DNA from: DLKC01 sp002478885
GTDB taxonomy: Bacteria > Bacteroidota > Bacteroidia > Chitinophagales > Chitinophagaceae
NCBI GenBank assembly: GCA_046329585.1
Contig: JAXLUI010000003.1
Location: forward strand, 310,001-374,000
Length of the DNA: 64,000 nt
Reading direction: 5' to 3'
Below the pieces are notes generated by a model, which had not been told where the DNA came from, did no database searches, and saw only the letters and a list, made by a program, of their open reading frames with translations. Shown one piece after another: positions 16,756 to 26,149 of the stretch. The translations under genes were made by a program, and so were the position numbers. Numbering within the stretch: position 1 is the stretch's first letter; each line of letters opens with the position of its first letter.

Positions 16756-17024
16756 TTTTTTCTAACTAAACTCTTCGACAGGCAATCGATCGTCTTTCAA
16801 ATATTCTCTGTGGCAATCAACCAATAAGTCATCCAACCACATCTTTGCTGGAATCAAACTCAAAGAACTAATGTGTAAATCTTACGCAAATATATACCAT
16901 TTTCGAAGAAAAGTAACCCTAGGGAGGCATTAGGAAAGGTCTATAGCCGGCAATTGGGGCAAATAATTATTGAAAATCAATTAATTAAGAAGTTTTATTT
17001 TAACAACCATTTATTATTTCAAGG

Positions 17025-18611
17025 TCATTGCCTTTTCCAGATTGGATTCAGATTCTCCTCCTGGACGTTAAAATGAATAGTTTCAAAGCACTCCGAGCTG
17101 ATATTTTTACCGTGCTTAACTGCGGGTATCCAGTTCGGAGAGTGCTCAAGAGCTCGTACTGCCGCCTCAGCAGCACCATAACCGGGATCCCGTACAACGG
17201 TAACATTGGAAACATTACCTGCCTCATCGACGGTAAATTTTAGCACTACAGAATATATACCCGGGCGCGGATTACCGTAAATCGCGAAATGGTTTATGTT
17301 TTTTTCAATAAATCGCTTCCAGGCTTCGTCACCTCCGGGGAATTTAGCTTGAATATCAGGAAAAACAGGCAGTGGGGCAATGTCTTTTTTATCGCCATTT
17401 TCTACCACGTACAGGTAGCGGATTTCATCAATGGTGTCACGCCTACGGGTGCTGTCACAAACACTGTATAACCTGATATTTATATCCCGCACGACTTCCT
17501 TTCCATTTTCGGTGAAAGGCGCAAAGCCATACATGTTCGAAAGGTAATAGTTAAGCTGAGTAATGTATTCTATACCAAGATTACCTTTTACCACCGAGTT
17601 GGATATATAACCGGAAATGTCGATTGTTAACGTAACTAAGGCCGCCAACTGTATGGGATGTTGTTCCTCTGAAGAAGTTTTGCTTATTATTTTAAGCAGG
17701 CGGCGATCATTTCCGCCATTGATATTGGAGCTTGGTAATTCCTGGTCGTGCAGAAGACTATTGGTCACATAACTAAATACGTCAAATATCGCTGCATAAT
17801 TGTCATCGGCCTTTTTTGCTGAAGCTGCTATTCCTGTAATAGTCTTATACAAAAGAAAATTCAGTGCTTTTATATCTCCATCAGGACCCTCACCAAAAAC
17901 AGGGTTTGCATGATAAAAACCATCTATGCGTTTGAGCTTCTTCGAAAACAAAATCATAACCGGCCGATCATATTTCGTGGTATGCCCATCAGTAAACTCG
18001 CCGGATTCAAACTTTCCATTCTTATAGTTTTCCGTATACTCCACATGTGATCCACAGGAATAATCGATTTTACCTTCCTTTTTCCCGTTGATGACTTGTC
18101 CTTCCATAGTGCAGGGAGAAGCGTCTGTAAATACATCCGGAAAGTCGGCTTTATTAATAACAAAATGACCTCCACCGTTTTTCACCAAAGTGTCGTTTTT
18201 TTCATTCACTAAAAAAACAGGTGAAAATTTACCTTCATTTAAGCAATCAAGTTGCATTCGTAAATTGCCTGAACTGTCGTAAAATGAGCAGATGCCACTG
18301 AGAGTATCATTGTGATAACTGAATTCCTGCTTTTGATGGCCATTGGCATAAAAACTTTTAAAGACGCCATCTCGCTCACCCTTAGTATTATAATGACCAA
18401 CCATTTCGATCTGGCCATTTTTGTAATAATCGCTCACATCACCCGTATAAAAAACCAATTTATCAGTGTTGATTGCGGCAATGCGATAATAGGCCGACAC
18501 AGGCATTTCACATAAAGACCAGGCATAATCAAAATAGATGGTGTCTTTACGTTGCGCACACAATACTAAAGGGAAGAAACAACCAACCAGCAAGCCACGC
18601 AATGAGATCAT
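17025..18611 (-). CDS. Secreted MORN-repeat-variant protein with C-terminal TonB-like domain
   Basis: 528 residues with a short signal peptide (GLLVGCFFPLVLCAQ, cleavage near 20). Residues 55-120 carry repeats of the type VGHYNTKGERDGVFKSFYANGH, the MORN variant seen in YwqK-like proteins of Bacteroidota. A further copy (MEGQVINGKKEGKIDY) is near 168. Residues about 420-520 (FPGGDEAWKRFIEKN, then VVLKFTVDEAGNV and WIPAVKHG) match the TonB C-terminal domain fold, which in this phylum often occurs in periplasmic proteins unrelated to energy transfer. The role is unknown; binding to peptidoglycan or to other envelope proteins is a guess. It is divergent from glyA. Confidence 0.78.
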   Translation of the reverse strand: MISLRGLLVGCFFPLVLCAQRKDTIYFDYAWSLCEMPVSAYYRIAAINTDKLVFYTGDVSDYYKNGQIEMVGHYNTKGERDGVFKSFYANGHQKQEFSYHNDTLSGICSFYDSSGNLRMQLDCLNEGKFSPVFLVNEKNDTLVKNGGGHFVINKADFPDVFTDASPCTMEGQVINGKKEGKIDYSCGSHVEYTENYKNGKFESGEFTDGHTTKYDRPVMILFSKKLKRIDGFYHANPVFGEGPDGDIKALNFLLYKTITGIAASAKKADDNYAAIFDVFSYVTNSLLHDQELPSSNINGGNDRRLLKIISKTSSEEQHPIQLAALVTLTIDISGYISNSVVKGNLGIEYITQLNYYLSNMYGFAPFTENGKEVVRDINIRLYSVCDSTRRRDTIDEIRYLYVVENGDKKDIAPLPVFPDIQAKFPGGDEAWKRFIEKNINHFAIYGNPRPGIYSVVLKFTVDEAGNVSNVTVVRDPGYGAAEAAVRALEHSPNWIPAVKHGKNISSECFETIHFNVQEENLNPIWKRQ

Positions 18612-18728
18612 ACGATGGATTTAAATGAAGACCAATAACACGATAAAATAATATCCCTTTGACAAAAAAGCAATAGCTGCCACATAAATACTCATCGTAA
18701 ACAATACCGACATCACTTATTCAACACC

Positions 18729-18736
18729 TATCTTTG
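18729..18736 (+). promoter_or_regulatory. Candidate -7 box for glyA (TATCTTTG)
   Basis: TATCTTTG fits the Bacteroidota TAnnTTTG consensus and sits 19 nt before the glyA ATG. No clear upstream TTG was found, so confidence is moderate. Confidence 0.45.
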
Positions 18737-18755
18737 CGGCAAATTTTGACAACAA

Positions 18756-20036
18756 ATGCAAAGAGACAACGTGGTTTTCGACCTGATCCGCAAGGAACTG
18801 GAGCGTCAGCGTCACGGAATTGAACTGATCGCTTCTGAAAACTTTACCAGCCTGCAGGTTATGCAGGCAATGGGCAATGTAATGACCAACAAATACGCCG
18901 AGGGCTATCCCGGCCGTAGGTATTACGGTGGTTGCGAAATCGTTGACCAAACCGAACAACTGGCTATTGACCGGTTAAAACAAATCTTCCAACTCGAATA
19001 CGCTAACGTACAGCCACATAGCGGTGCTCAGGCAAACGCTGCAGTTGCGCTTGCATGTCTTCAGCCTGGTGATGATATTCTTGGGCTCGACCTCAGCATG
19101 GGAGGCCACCTTACACATGGGTCTGCTGTTAACTACAGCGGCAAACTATACAAGCCTCATTTTTATGGCGTGGTAAGAGAAACCGGTCGTGTCGATTACG
19201 AAATGCTCGAAGCTAAAGCAAGGGAAATTAAACCAAAACTCATCATTTGCGGTGCAAGTGCTTATAGCCGTGACTGGGATTATGAACGCATACGCAAAGT
19301 AGCCGACGAAGTTGGCGCACTGGTAATGGCTGATATCGCCCACCCGGCCGGCCTGATAGCCAAAGGCTTGCTGAATGACCCGTTTGATCATTGCCATATT
19401 GTTACCTCTACCACCCACAAGACCTTACGCGGCCCACGGGGTGGTATTGTGATGATAAGAAAAGATTTTGAAAACCCCTGGGGACATAAAGATCCCAAAG
19501 GCAATATCCGCATGATGAGCAGTCTTATCGACCTCGCGGTTTTCCCCGGCATACAGGGCGGCCCCCTTGAACACGTGATCGCAGCCAAAGCAATTGCTTT
19601 CGGCGAAATACTCAGCGCCGAGTTTACCGTCTATGCAAAACAGGTTATCACCAATGCACAGGCAATGGCAAAGGCATTTACGGAAAAAGATTACCATATT
19701 GTAAGCAATGGCACCGATAACCATTTATTGCTCATCGACCTGCGCAATAAAAACATCAGCGGCAAAAAGGCCGAACAGGTTTTGGTACAGGCCGATATTA
19801 CCGCCAACAAAAACATGGTTCCTTTCGACGACAAGAGTGCCTTTGTAACAAGCGGCATTCGTGTAGGCGTACCCGCAATAACAACGCGTGGTATGAAAGA
19901 AGAGCACATGCAGTTCGTGGTGAATGCCATCGACAATGTACTGATGAACGCCGATGATGCAAATGTTATAAGCACCGTTAGAAGCCAGGTGAACGAATTT
20001 ATGGGGCAGTTTGAATTGTATCCGGAAATGGGGTAA
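18756..20036 (+). CDS. glyA: Serine hydroxymethyltransferase
   Basis: 426 residues, close to the usual 417-430. The enzyme interconverts serine and glycine with tetrahydrofolate and feeds one-carbon units to purines, thymidylate and methionine. The PLP site is intact: VTSTTHKTLRGPRGG with the Schiff-base lysine K222, ASENFTS near 27 and NVQPHSGAQANAAV near 84. The YAEGYPGRRYYGG loop (48-59) binds substrate. The gene is monocistronic with its own terminator and lies opposite the MORN/TonB gene. Confidence 0.97.
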   Translation: MQRDNVVFDLIRKELERQRHGIELIASENFTSLQVMQAMGNVMTNKYAEGYPGRRYYGGCEIVDQTEQLAIDRLKQIFQLEYANVQPHSGAQANAAVALACLQPGDDILGLDLSMGGHLTHGSAVNYSGKLYKPHFYGVVRETGRVDYEMLEAKAREIKPKLIICGASAYSRDWDYERIRKVADEVGALVMADIAHPAGLIAKGLLNDPFDHCHIVTSTTHKTLRGPRGGIVMIRKDFENPWGHKDPKGNIRMMSSLIDLAVFPGIQGGPLEHVIAAKAIAFGEILSAEFTVYAKQVITNAQAMAKAFTEKDYHIVSNGTDNHLLLIDLRNKNISGKKAEQVLVQADITANKNMVPFDDKSAFVTSGIRVGVPAITTRGMKEEHMQFVVNAIDNVLMNADDANVISTVRSQVNEFMGQFELYPEMG

Positions 20037-20060
20037 CAGTTAAAAAACTTTATATACAAA

Positions 20061-20089
20061 AGCAGTTACCCAGGTAGCTGCTTTTTTTA
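20061..20089 (+). terminator. Intrinsic terminator after glyA
   Basis: Stem AGCAG(t)TACC and GGTA(g)CTGCT with a short loop is followed by seven T at 20082-20088. It begins 25 nt after the glyA stop codon. Confidence 0.85.
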
Positions 20090-20090
20090 T

Positions 20091-20141
20091 GGGCCGGGCT
20101 TAATAGCAGCATGCAACTGTTGTTGCGTCGCACACTTGTAC
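20091..20141 (-). repeat. Dispersed bipartite repeat, 3' of glyA
   Basis: Box GGGCCGGGCT at 20091-20100, spacer 21 nt, core GTTGCGTCGCACACTTGTAC at 20122-20141 (perfect). Nested pairings AGCAG/CTGCT and GCAAC/GTTGC are possible inside this copy. It follows directly on the glyA terminator. Confidence 0.85.
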
Positions 20142-20169
20142 TGCTGAATCTTTATTGAGCCAAAAAACA

Positions 20170-20916
20170 TCAGCTGTTGTATTTGTCTTCTACTACTTCG
20201 CCGTCTTTAAAAACAATAATGCGCTCGGTACTGGCAGCAAAATTGTTGTCGTGGGTAACAACGAGAATGGTTTGCTTTAATTCTTGTTTTAGCTCTTTTA
20301 AAATACCCGTTACCATTTGGGCATTTTTACTGTCGAGATTGCCTGTTGGCTCGTCACCAAAAATGATCTCGGGATCGTTGATCAATGCACGGGCAATGGC
20401 CACACGCTGTTGTTGGCCGCCACTGAGCTTGTTTGCGCGTTTCAAAGCCTGGTCGCGCAAACCCAGTATGTCGAGCTTTTCCAAAGCTTTTTGTTCAATC
20501 TCCGCGTCACTATACCTGGCTAGCTTTAAAGCAGGAAGCTTTACATTTTCGAGTACCGTAAACTCGGGTAACAGGTAATGAAACTGGAAAACAAAACCTA
20601 TACGCTCATTGCGCAACTCTGCAAGCTGGTTTTTAGAAAGTGTTTTCAAATTGGTGTCGTCGATCCAAATTTCACCTTCGTAGTCGGTGTCCAACGTGGA
20701 GAGCAGGTAGAGCAGTGTTGACTTACCGCTGCCCGAAGCGCCCATGATACTGCAAAATTCTGCGCGCTTTAATTGTATGTTGATATCGCTGAGTACTTTG
20801 AATTTTTCAGGGTCGTAGAAATATTTGTCTACATGCTTCGTTTGAATGATAACATCGCTCAGTGCGCTGCTGCTTCCACTATTTTTTCCTGTAATATTTT
20901 TATGTTGTTCCCGCAT
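20170..20916 (-). CDS. ABC transporter ATPase of the MacB/LolD type
   Basis: 248 residues. Walker A GASGSGKST (59-67), signature LSGGQQQR (164-171) and Walker B IIFGDEP (184-190) are intact, followed by the H-loop VVTHD near 226. The LolD/MacB subclass is shown by the NERIGFVFQFHYLLPEFTVLENV segment, whose part FQFHYLLPE is the key motif. It is the last gene of a three-gene leftward operon with an FtsX-type permease and a HlyD-like adaptor. A tripartite exporter in the inner membrane is expected. The first 20 residues are a low-complexity extension, so the start could lie slightly further in. Confidence 0.9.
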   Translation of the reverse strand: MREQHKNITGKNSGSSSALSDVIIQTKHVDKYFYDPEKFKVLSDINIQLKRAEFCSIMGASGSGKSTLLYLLSTLDTDYEGEIWIDDTNLKTLSKNQLAELRNERIGFVFQFHYLLPEFTVLENVKLPALKLARYSDAEIEQKALEKLDILGLRDQALKRANKLSGGQQQRVAIARALINDPEIIFGDEPTGNLDSKNAQMVTGILKELKQELKQTILVVTHDNNFAASTERIIVFKDGEVVEDKYNS

Positions 20917-20946
20917 CTATTGCTGAAAGTTGATGAGCTTGTTGCA

Positions 20947-20997
20947 GTACAAGTGTGCGACGCAACAAAGCTTTATTAAAGAACAAAAAGCCGGGCT
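20947..20997 (+). repeat. Dispersed bipartite repeat, type A, 3' of the permease gene
   Basis: Perfect core GTACAAGTGTGCGACGCAAC at 20947-20966, spacer about 22 nt, box AGCCGGGCT at 20989-20997. The box is 14 nt past the permease stop codon, inside what should be one operon with the ATPase gene. Confidence 0.88.
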
Positions 20998-21011
20998 CAA
21001 AAAATGCTTTT

Positions 21012-22286
21012 CTATTTGCCCCTGATAATATCGACCGGATCCACCTTCGCGGCTTTTCTCGCCGGCAGGTAACCGGCGATCGATGTTGCGATAATGCCAA
21101 ACACGAACGCCAGCACAAACAGGATGGGATCGCGGTTGAACGTAAGGTGGTTCACCGAAATAAAACCATTTACATTAATGGGTATGCTGCCGATGATCAC
21201 TGACACGATATAACCAAGCAAAAGGCCAAGCAAGCCACCGGTAATGCCTATAACGATAGACTCGGTAAGGAATATTTTCTTTATGTCACGGTCTTTATAG
21301 CCGATCGCTTTTAATATGGCGATGTCGCCCATTTTTTCGTAAATGATCATCATTTGAATATTGAAGATGCCAAAACCGCTAACGATAAGTATGGAAATGA
21401 TCACGAGATAGGTAACCATATTCTGTACTTTAAAGATGCCGAAGATGTTGGCATTGGCCTGTTTCCAGTCTTCACTTTTGCAGTTGTATTTTCTTTGGAA
21501 ATCTTTAGCCAGTTCCTCGGCTTTGTCAATATTGCGCAGCTTTATATTAATGTCGGTGATATAATTGGCATCAGTATTCAGCAATTTCTGGGCAGTGTTT
21601 ATTTTAACATAGGCCCTTACTTTGTCGATCTCCGTCAAACCGGATTCGTGTATACCAACAACCTTGAGGCTTAATGATACACCCTTTTGCGAAACGACGG
21701 TAATGTTATCGTTGATTTTAGCGCCGAGGTCTGCCGCAAGCCCGCTGCCAAGTATAATGGCATTTGACATTGTTTCGAGTTTCAGCAAGTCGCCTTCTTT
21801 CATGTATTGCTTCATGTCGAAAAGCTTGTCTTCGCTTCTTACATCTACTCCGTCCGCATGGCCGGCCTTTTGTGTTATGCCCGAGCGAAAAATTACCTGT
21901 GCCGCGAGGAACGGTGAAACCCCGGCCACATCGGGATTACGCTCAATATCGTGAATGATATAAGATGCATTCTTGATTTTGGGTTCTACTTCCTTCGGCT
22001 TCTGGCTGTAAACAACTGTCCAGTGGCTGGCTGCTGTATCGAACTCTTCAACCAGGCTTCTGCGGTTTTTATCAGCTTCGTTAAACAGTCTTATGTTGGC
22101 GGTAGTATTAATGGTACGGTCTATAAATGTTGTTTGAAAACCCATGATCAACCCGGCCTGGAAAATAAAAACAGCGATGCCAAAGGTTACGCCAAGCATG
22201 GCAACCAGTGTTTGCCTGCGCTTGCCAAGTAAATGTGTAAGCGCTATGCGGAAAGTTGGGTTTTGCTTTGCCAGTTTCTTAAACAC
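21012..22286 (-). CDS. ABC transporter permease, FtsX/MacB type
   Basis: 424 residues with the MacB topology: one membrane segment near residues 30-52 (VAMLGVTFGIAVFIFQAGLI), a large periplasmic domain, and three C-terminal segments (about 292-316, 338-365, 378-402). The FtsX-domain segment KMGDIAILKAIGYKDRDIKKIFL precedes the last two; IAILKAIG is its core. It ends YLPARKAAKVDPVDIIRGK, the usual end for LolCE/MacB-type permeases. The upstream adaptor gene ends 2 nt before this start, so the two are co-transcribed. Confidence 0.92.
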   Translation of the reverse strand: MFKKLAKQNPTFRIALTHLLGKRRQTLVAMLGVTFGIAVFIFQAGLIMGFQTTFIDRTINTTANIRLFNEADKNRRSLVEEFDTAASHWTVVYSQKPKEVEPKIKNASYIIHDIERNPDVAGVSPFLAAQVIFRSGITQKAGHADGVDVRSEDKLFDMKQYMKEGDLLKLETMSNAIILGSGLAADLGAKINDNITVVSQKGVSLSLKVVGIHESGLTEIDKVRAYVKINTAQKLLNTDANYITDINIKLRNIDKAEELAKDFQRKYNCKSEDWKQANANIFGIFKVQNMVTYLVIISILIVSGFGIFNIQMMIIYEKMGDIAILKAIGYKDRDIKKIFLTESIVIGITGGLLGLLLGYIVSVIIGSIPINVNGFISVNHLTFNRDPILFVLAFVFGIIATSIAGYLPARKAAKVDPVDIIRGK

Positions 22287-22288
22287 AG

Positions 22289-23380
22289 TTATGGTTTTAT
22301 GAGCGCTGTATTTTCATCAATTCCGGAAAGAATTTCTACGTAGTCCATATCGCGAACCCCTGTCTTAACCGGCACCTTCTTTTTCTCTTTGGTGGTAACT
22401 GTGTTATCGCTGGCCAGGTAATCGATCGGAATAACCAATGCATTTGATTTCTTACTTACGATAATGTTGGCTTCTATAGACATACCGCTATAAAACTTAA
22501 GGGTATCACTTGCGATATCGGTTTTTACGGTAGCCGTTTTATTTGTTTGGTTTACGCCTGGCAAAATCTCCCGTACCGAGCTATATATAGGTACCGAGGG
22601 ATATGCGTCGCTACTGATCAATATGGGTTGGTTAAGCGAAATCATCCCAAGGTCTGTTTCATCAACATCGAGCTCGGCTTCGAACTTACCTGTTTCACCA
22701 AAATCGATGGAAGTTGTTCCTGTAGTTAGCAACTGCCCTTCTTTAACGGGTATATCATATATGGTCCCTTTAAATGGCGCAGTGATGATATAATCACCCT
22801 TGATGTTTTGCTGCATCAATAGCTGTTGCTTCGCCAGGGTTGCGTCGGTAGCCAGTCTTGCTTTAAGGCTACTGTAGACACTTTCCAGTTTTTTGTAATT
22901 CTGAAACGAAAGTTGCGCCTGGGTTTTCGCCTGGTCAACGGTTTGTTTGGTGGTAATATTTTCATTCCAGAGATTTCTGTAGCGCTCGTAGTTGGTACTG
23001 TCAAGCTGGTATTTCGTATAGGCAGACTGAATATCCTGCAGCGCTGCGTTAAGCTCGTTTTTGTTATCGGTATTGTTTGCCTCCGAAAGCCGGAGATTGG
23101 CCTCGGCTATATTTACATTCACATCGCTGTTTGGTGCCGATATAATGATAAGTGGCGTGCCCGGCATTACATCATCGCCCGCCTTTACGAGTATCTTGCT
23201 AACATAACCGTTTCCTTTGGCAGAGATCTTTACATGGTTTAGCGGAAAGATTTTCCCGGATGCATATACAGCCTGTGTAATATCTTTTCGCGAAGGTTTT
23301 ATGGATGAGTCAGAAAAACTACAGGAGCCGATAAAAAATGCCGCCACCAGGTGAATGGCAAATATTTGTAAACGCCTCAT
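22289..23380 (-). CDS. Periplasmic adaptor (HlyD/RND-type membrane fusion) lipoprotein
   Basis: 363 residues. A lipobox FIGSC places the lipidated cysteine at residue 20. The order is a barrel-sandwich segment (VSKILVKAGDDVMPGTPLII near 55-75), an alpha-hairpin with heptads (about 85-190) and a second half-motif (APFKGTIYDIPVKEGQLL). A beta-barrel domain and a short membrane-proximal end (VPVKTGVRDMDYVEILSGI) follow. It is the first gene of the adaptor-permease-ATPase operon, the MacA position. The transported substrate is unknown; macrolides, lipids and peptides are all possible for this family. Confidence 0.9.
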   Translation of the reverse strand: MRRLQIFAIHLVAAFFIGSCSFSDSSIKPSRKDITQAVYASGKIFPLNHVKISAKGNGYVSKILVKAGDDVMPGTPLIIISAPNSDVNVNIAEANLRLSEANNTDNKNELNAALQDIQSAYTKYQLDSTNYERYRNLWNENITTKQTVDQAKTQAQLSFQNYKKLESVYSSLKARLATDATLAKQQLLMQQNIKGDYIITAPFKGTIYDIPVKEGQLLTTGTTSIDFGETGKFEAELDVDETDLGMISLNQPILISSDAYPSVPIYSSVREILPGVNQTNKTATVKTDIASDTLKFYSGMSIEANIIVSKKSNALVIPIDYLASDNTVTTKEKKKVPVKTGVRDMDYVEILSGIDENTALIKP

Positions 23381-23641
23381 AACAGAAGTTTGGTCAATGT
23401 TATTTATTGGATTTTAAAGGTCTTCTGTTTTCGATGCGGTACCAGATTGATGTATACGACTGTAAAATTGATGAATACAATTGTAAAAAACGAATTTAAT
23501 ATAAAACTATTGTGACTTGTGTTTACCGGACTGTTTTACCGATTTTATTGACCAGGCAAAAAAACAAGTCCTGTCACCTGTTGCTGCGCACACTGCTTCT
23601 ATGAGCCAGTGCTCAGCAGTAATAATATGCAACTACTTAAA

Positions 23642-23680
23642 TAATGGTAAAGGCTGGTTGTTAACCAGCCTTTACCATTA
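23642..23680 (-). terminator. Perfect 18-bp hairpin 3' of the second T9SS cargo gene
   Basis: TAATGGTAAAGGCTGGTT (23642-23659) pairs without mismatch with 23663-23680 over a GTT loop. It lies about 55 nt past the stop codon at 23736. No T-run follows on the minus strand, so it may act as a strong 3'-end stabiliser rather than a classical terminator. Confidence 0.65.
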
Positions 23681-23735
23681 CACTAATATTATTCTAGCAC
23701 CACCAGGGCGGTGATTATATAATCACTTATATGAA

Positions 23736-25613
23736 CTAGCGTCCTATAACTACCTGTGTTTTATCACCGGTAACATTATTCCTCAGGTAATAAATACCGG
23801 AAGGCAGGTGAGCTACATTTATGGCAGCCGTATTCTCGATTGTCCTGGACAATACCACCTCGCCTGATTGATTGATTAGTGAAAGGCTAACCTTTCCTGT
23901 AACTTGTACATTCAGCATATCTCTTACCGGGTTAGGGTAAATAATAATGCCGGATTTACCCTTGATAACCACCAATGCAGTTGATGTATAGGTTTCTTTT
24001 CCATCAAGATCCGTTGCCTTAATACGATAGTAATTGCTTCCGCTGGCAGGATGCTGATCGAAGAAGTTATAGTCAACCTGCTTTGCAGCATTGGAAGTAG
24101 GATTGATTGTACCTGCGCTCCTGAAGTTAACAGCATCGGAAGAACGCTGAATATCATACCTGGCGACATTTATCTCAGACAAACTTGTCCAGAGTACTTT
24201 AACACCGCTTCCCTGCTGGAATGCTTTTAAATTACTAAAGCTTACTGGCACCAAAACAGTGGAATCTTTAACATAGGTCATCCAATAATCGCTCTTTCCG
24301 CGGGAAGCTTCTGTTTTGTCGCCGGAAACCCCAGAAAGGGAATAACCACCAAACCAATATTGCCTGTCTACCGCTTCGGTTATGGAAGTGGCAAAATCGT
24401 TGTCACTGCCACCCAGGCTCTTGTCTTTATATATCCTGCTGCTGTCTCCGCCATATTCCTTCACCATCCAATAATCATAGCCGCCTTTATTTTCTTCTGA
24501 TTTTTCTCCGCCCTTCCCTGAGTTGGAGTAACCGCCTAAAACGTATCCTTTATCAGTTGATTGGAAAGCTGATGTAAGTATATCATCTTTATCACTACCA
24601 AATGTTCTGTCGTTTTTTACATTGTGTGACGCATCAAGTCTTACTATCCAGAAATCGAAAGTTGTATTTGATGTACCACGATTCTTTTGTGACTTGATCC
24701 CGGAAATTGTAGAATTTGAACTGCCGGCAACAAAGTATCCGCCATCAGAAGTCTGCTCCGCAGAAACAAAAAGATCAACCTGGTTACCCCCAAGTGTTTT
24801 GTCCCATTCAACAGAACCCGTACTGTTTATTTTAAGGATCCAATAGTCAGATTTACCATAGCTGGCTTCCGTTTTTTCGTTACCGATACCAGATTCAGAC
24901 GTACCACCAACGATATAGCCGCCATCTGACGTTTGCTTTACGCTGCCAAGCCTGTCAACTTTCGTTCCGCCATATGTCTTATCCCACACTTTATTGCCAT
25001 CTGCGTCAAGCTTAATAATCCAGTAATCCTGCAATCCGTGACTGTTGTCCGATTTATCGCCGCTGGCAGGCGAAGTAGAATATCCGCCAACAATGTATCC
25101 ACCGTCTTTTGACTGTTGAACAGAAGTAAGGCTGTCGACGAGGTTTCCACCGTACGTTTTATCCCACACTTTAGCACCATTTGCATCGATTTTAACCAGC
25201 CAGAAATCTCCCTGGTTAGCCGCATTGTCCCTGCTGGCCTCCGTTTTATCCCCGGAAATACCTGACAAGGAAGTACCTGCAAGTATATAACCGCCATCTG
25301 CCGTTTGTTTGATGCCTGCAAGCAAATCATTTTTATCCCCACCAAAGGTTTTATCCCAAACAATGGCGCCTGCGGCATCATATTTTACAACCCAGTAATC
25401 GGTTCCACCTTTCGAAGCCGATGTTTTTTCTCCTGAAATACCTGAGCTGGAACTGCCGCCGGCTATCAGGCCACCATCTTTTGTTTGTAAGGATGATGCC
25501 AGTATATCACTCTGTGAACCACCCGCGACCCTTTGTTGAACAAGAGTAACCTGGGCAAAAGAACAGGTAACTAATAAAACCAGCATTGACGTTAATTGGA
25601 TTTTCTGCTTCAT
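23736..25613 (-). CDS. Secreted seven-repeat protein with T9SS type A sorting domain
   Basis: 625 residues with a signal peptide (LTSMLVLLVTCSFAQ, cleavage near 20). Residues 30-450 are seven repeats of about 60 residues, each with a QTxDGGYIxGGxSxSGISGDKT-like core (shortest constant part DGGY) and a DYWxVKxDxxG...VWDKTxGG strand. They probably form a beta-propeller-like fold. Residues 455-545 form an Ig/Fn3-like module (LWTSLSEIN, DQHPASGSNYYRIKATD). The C-terminus (IIYPNPVRDMLNVQV...LPSGIYYL) is a T9SS sorting domain. An extracellular or surface role is expected; binding partner unknown. It is a single gene with an AT-rich 0.5-kb upstream region. Confidence 0.88.
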   Translation of the reverse strand: MKQKIQLTSMLVLLVTCSFAQVTLVQQRVAGGSQSDILASSLQTKDGGLIAGGSSSSGISGEKTSASKGGTDYWVVKYDAAGAIVWDKTFGGDKNDLLAGIKQTADGGYILAGTSLSGISGDKTEASRDNAANQGDFWLVKIDANGAKVWDKTYGGNLVDSLTSVQQSKDGGYIVGGYSTSPASGDKSDNSHGLQDYWIIKLDADGNKVWDKTYGGTKVDRLGSVKQTSDGGYIVGGTSESGIGNEKTEASYGKSDYWILKINSTGSVEWDKTLGGNQVDLFVSAEQTSDGGYFVAGSSNSTISGIKSQKNRGTSNTTFDFWIVRLDASHNVKNDRTFGSDKDDILTSAFQSTDKGYVLGGYSNSGKGGEKSEENKGGYDYWMVKEYGGDSSRIYKDKSLGGSDNDFATSITEAVDRQYWFGGYSLSGVSGDKTEASRGKSDYWMTYVKDSTVLVPVSFSNLKAFQQGSGVKVLWTSLSEINVARYDIQRSSDAVNFRSAGTINPTSNAAKQVDYNFFDQHPASGSNYYRIKATDLDGKETYTSTALVVIKGKSGIIIYPNPVRDMLNVQVTGKVSLSLINQSGEVVLSRTIENTAAINVAHLPSGIYYLRNNVTGDKTQVVIGR

Positions 25614-26149
25614 GGAAAGTTAGTGTTAAGTTTCGTTAATATTCATTACAATAATCTGGCAAACCAGATAGAAAATAAGTTGGTGTTTTCATTGAAGTAT
25701 TAAGCAGTCGTTTCATAAACTATAAGATATTGGTTTCACTACCCGGTTAATTGTGATCAAACCATATTTGACATTTCAACTAAAAAAATGGCACAATATT
25801 TTCAGTTGAATCGACATGATTTTTCCTAAAATAGCAAAAAATCGGGTCTTGTAAAAATCCAGGAAAGCTTCAAAAAAACAGTTTACACACCAGGTAGGGG
25901 TTCATATCATAAGACATTGGAAATATGAGCTACAGGTATGTAATTCAACCATGAAACTAAATGTTTTTTAGCATTCTTTATTAATATTTTTTCAACTTTT
26001 TGAAAAAATAGTCAATTCGCTTGAGTACAAATCTTCTTCCGAAATAAACACTAAATAATAAAATACGCCCAATAAGAAAGATGATTTACATCACCTGGCC
26101 TCTCAGTATATGTGTTTACTGCCCGGATTAATGAAAATTAACCGACCTC
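25614..26149. other. AT-rich intergenic region upstream of the T9SS cargo gene
   Basis: 536 bases with no credible gene on either strand. The part next to 25613 has a small hairpin ATCTGG-CAAA-CCAGAT (25654-25669). No TAnnTTTG box stands out. The right part is the 3' flank of the flavoprotein gene. Confidence 0.5.
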
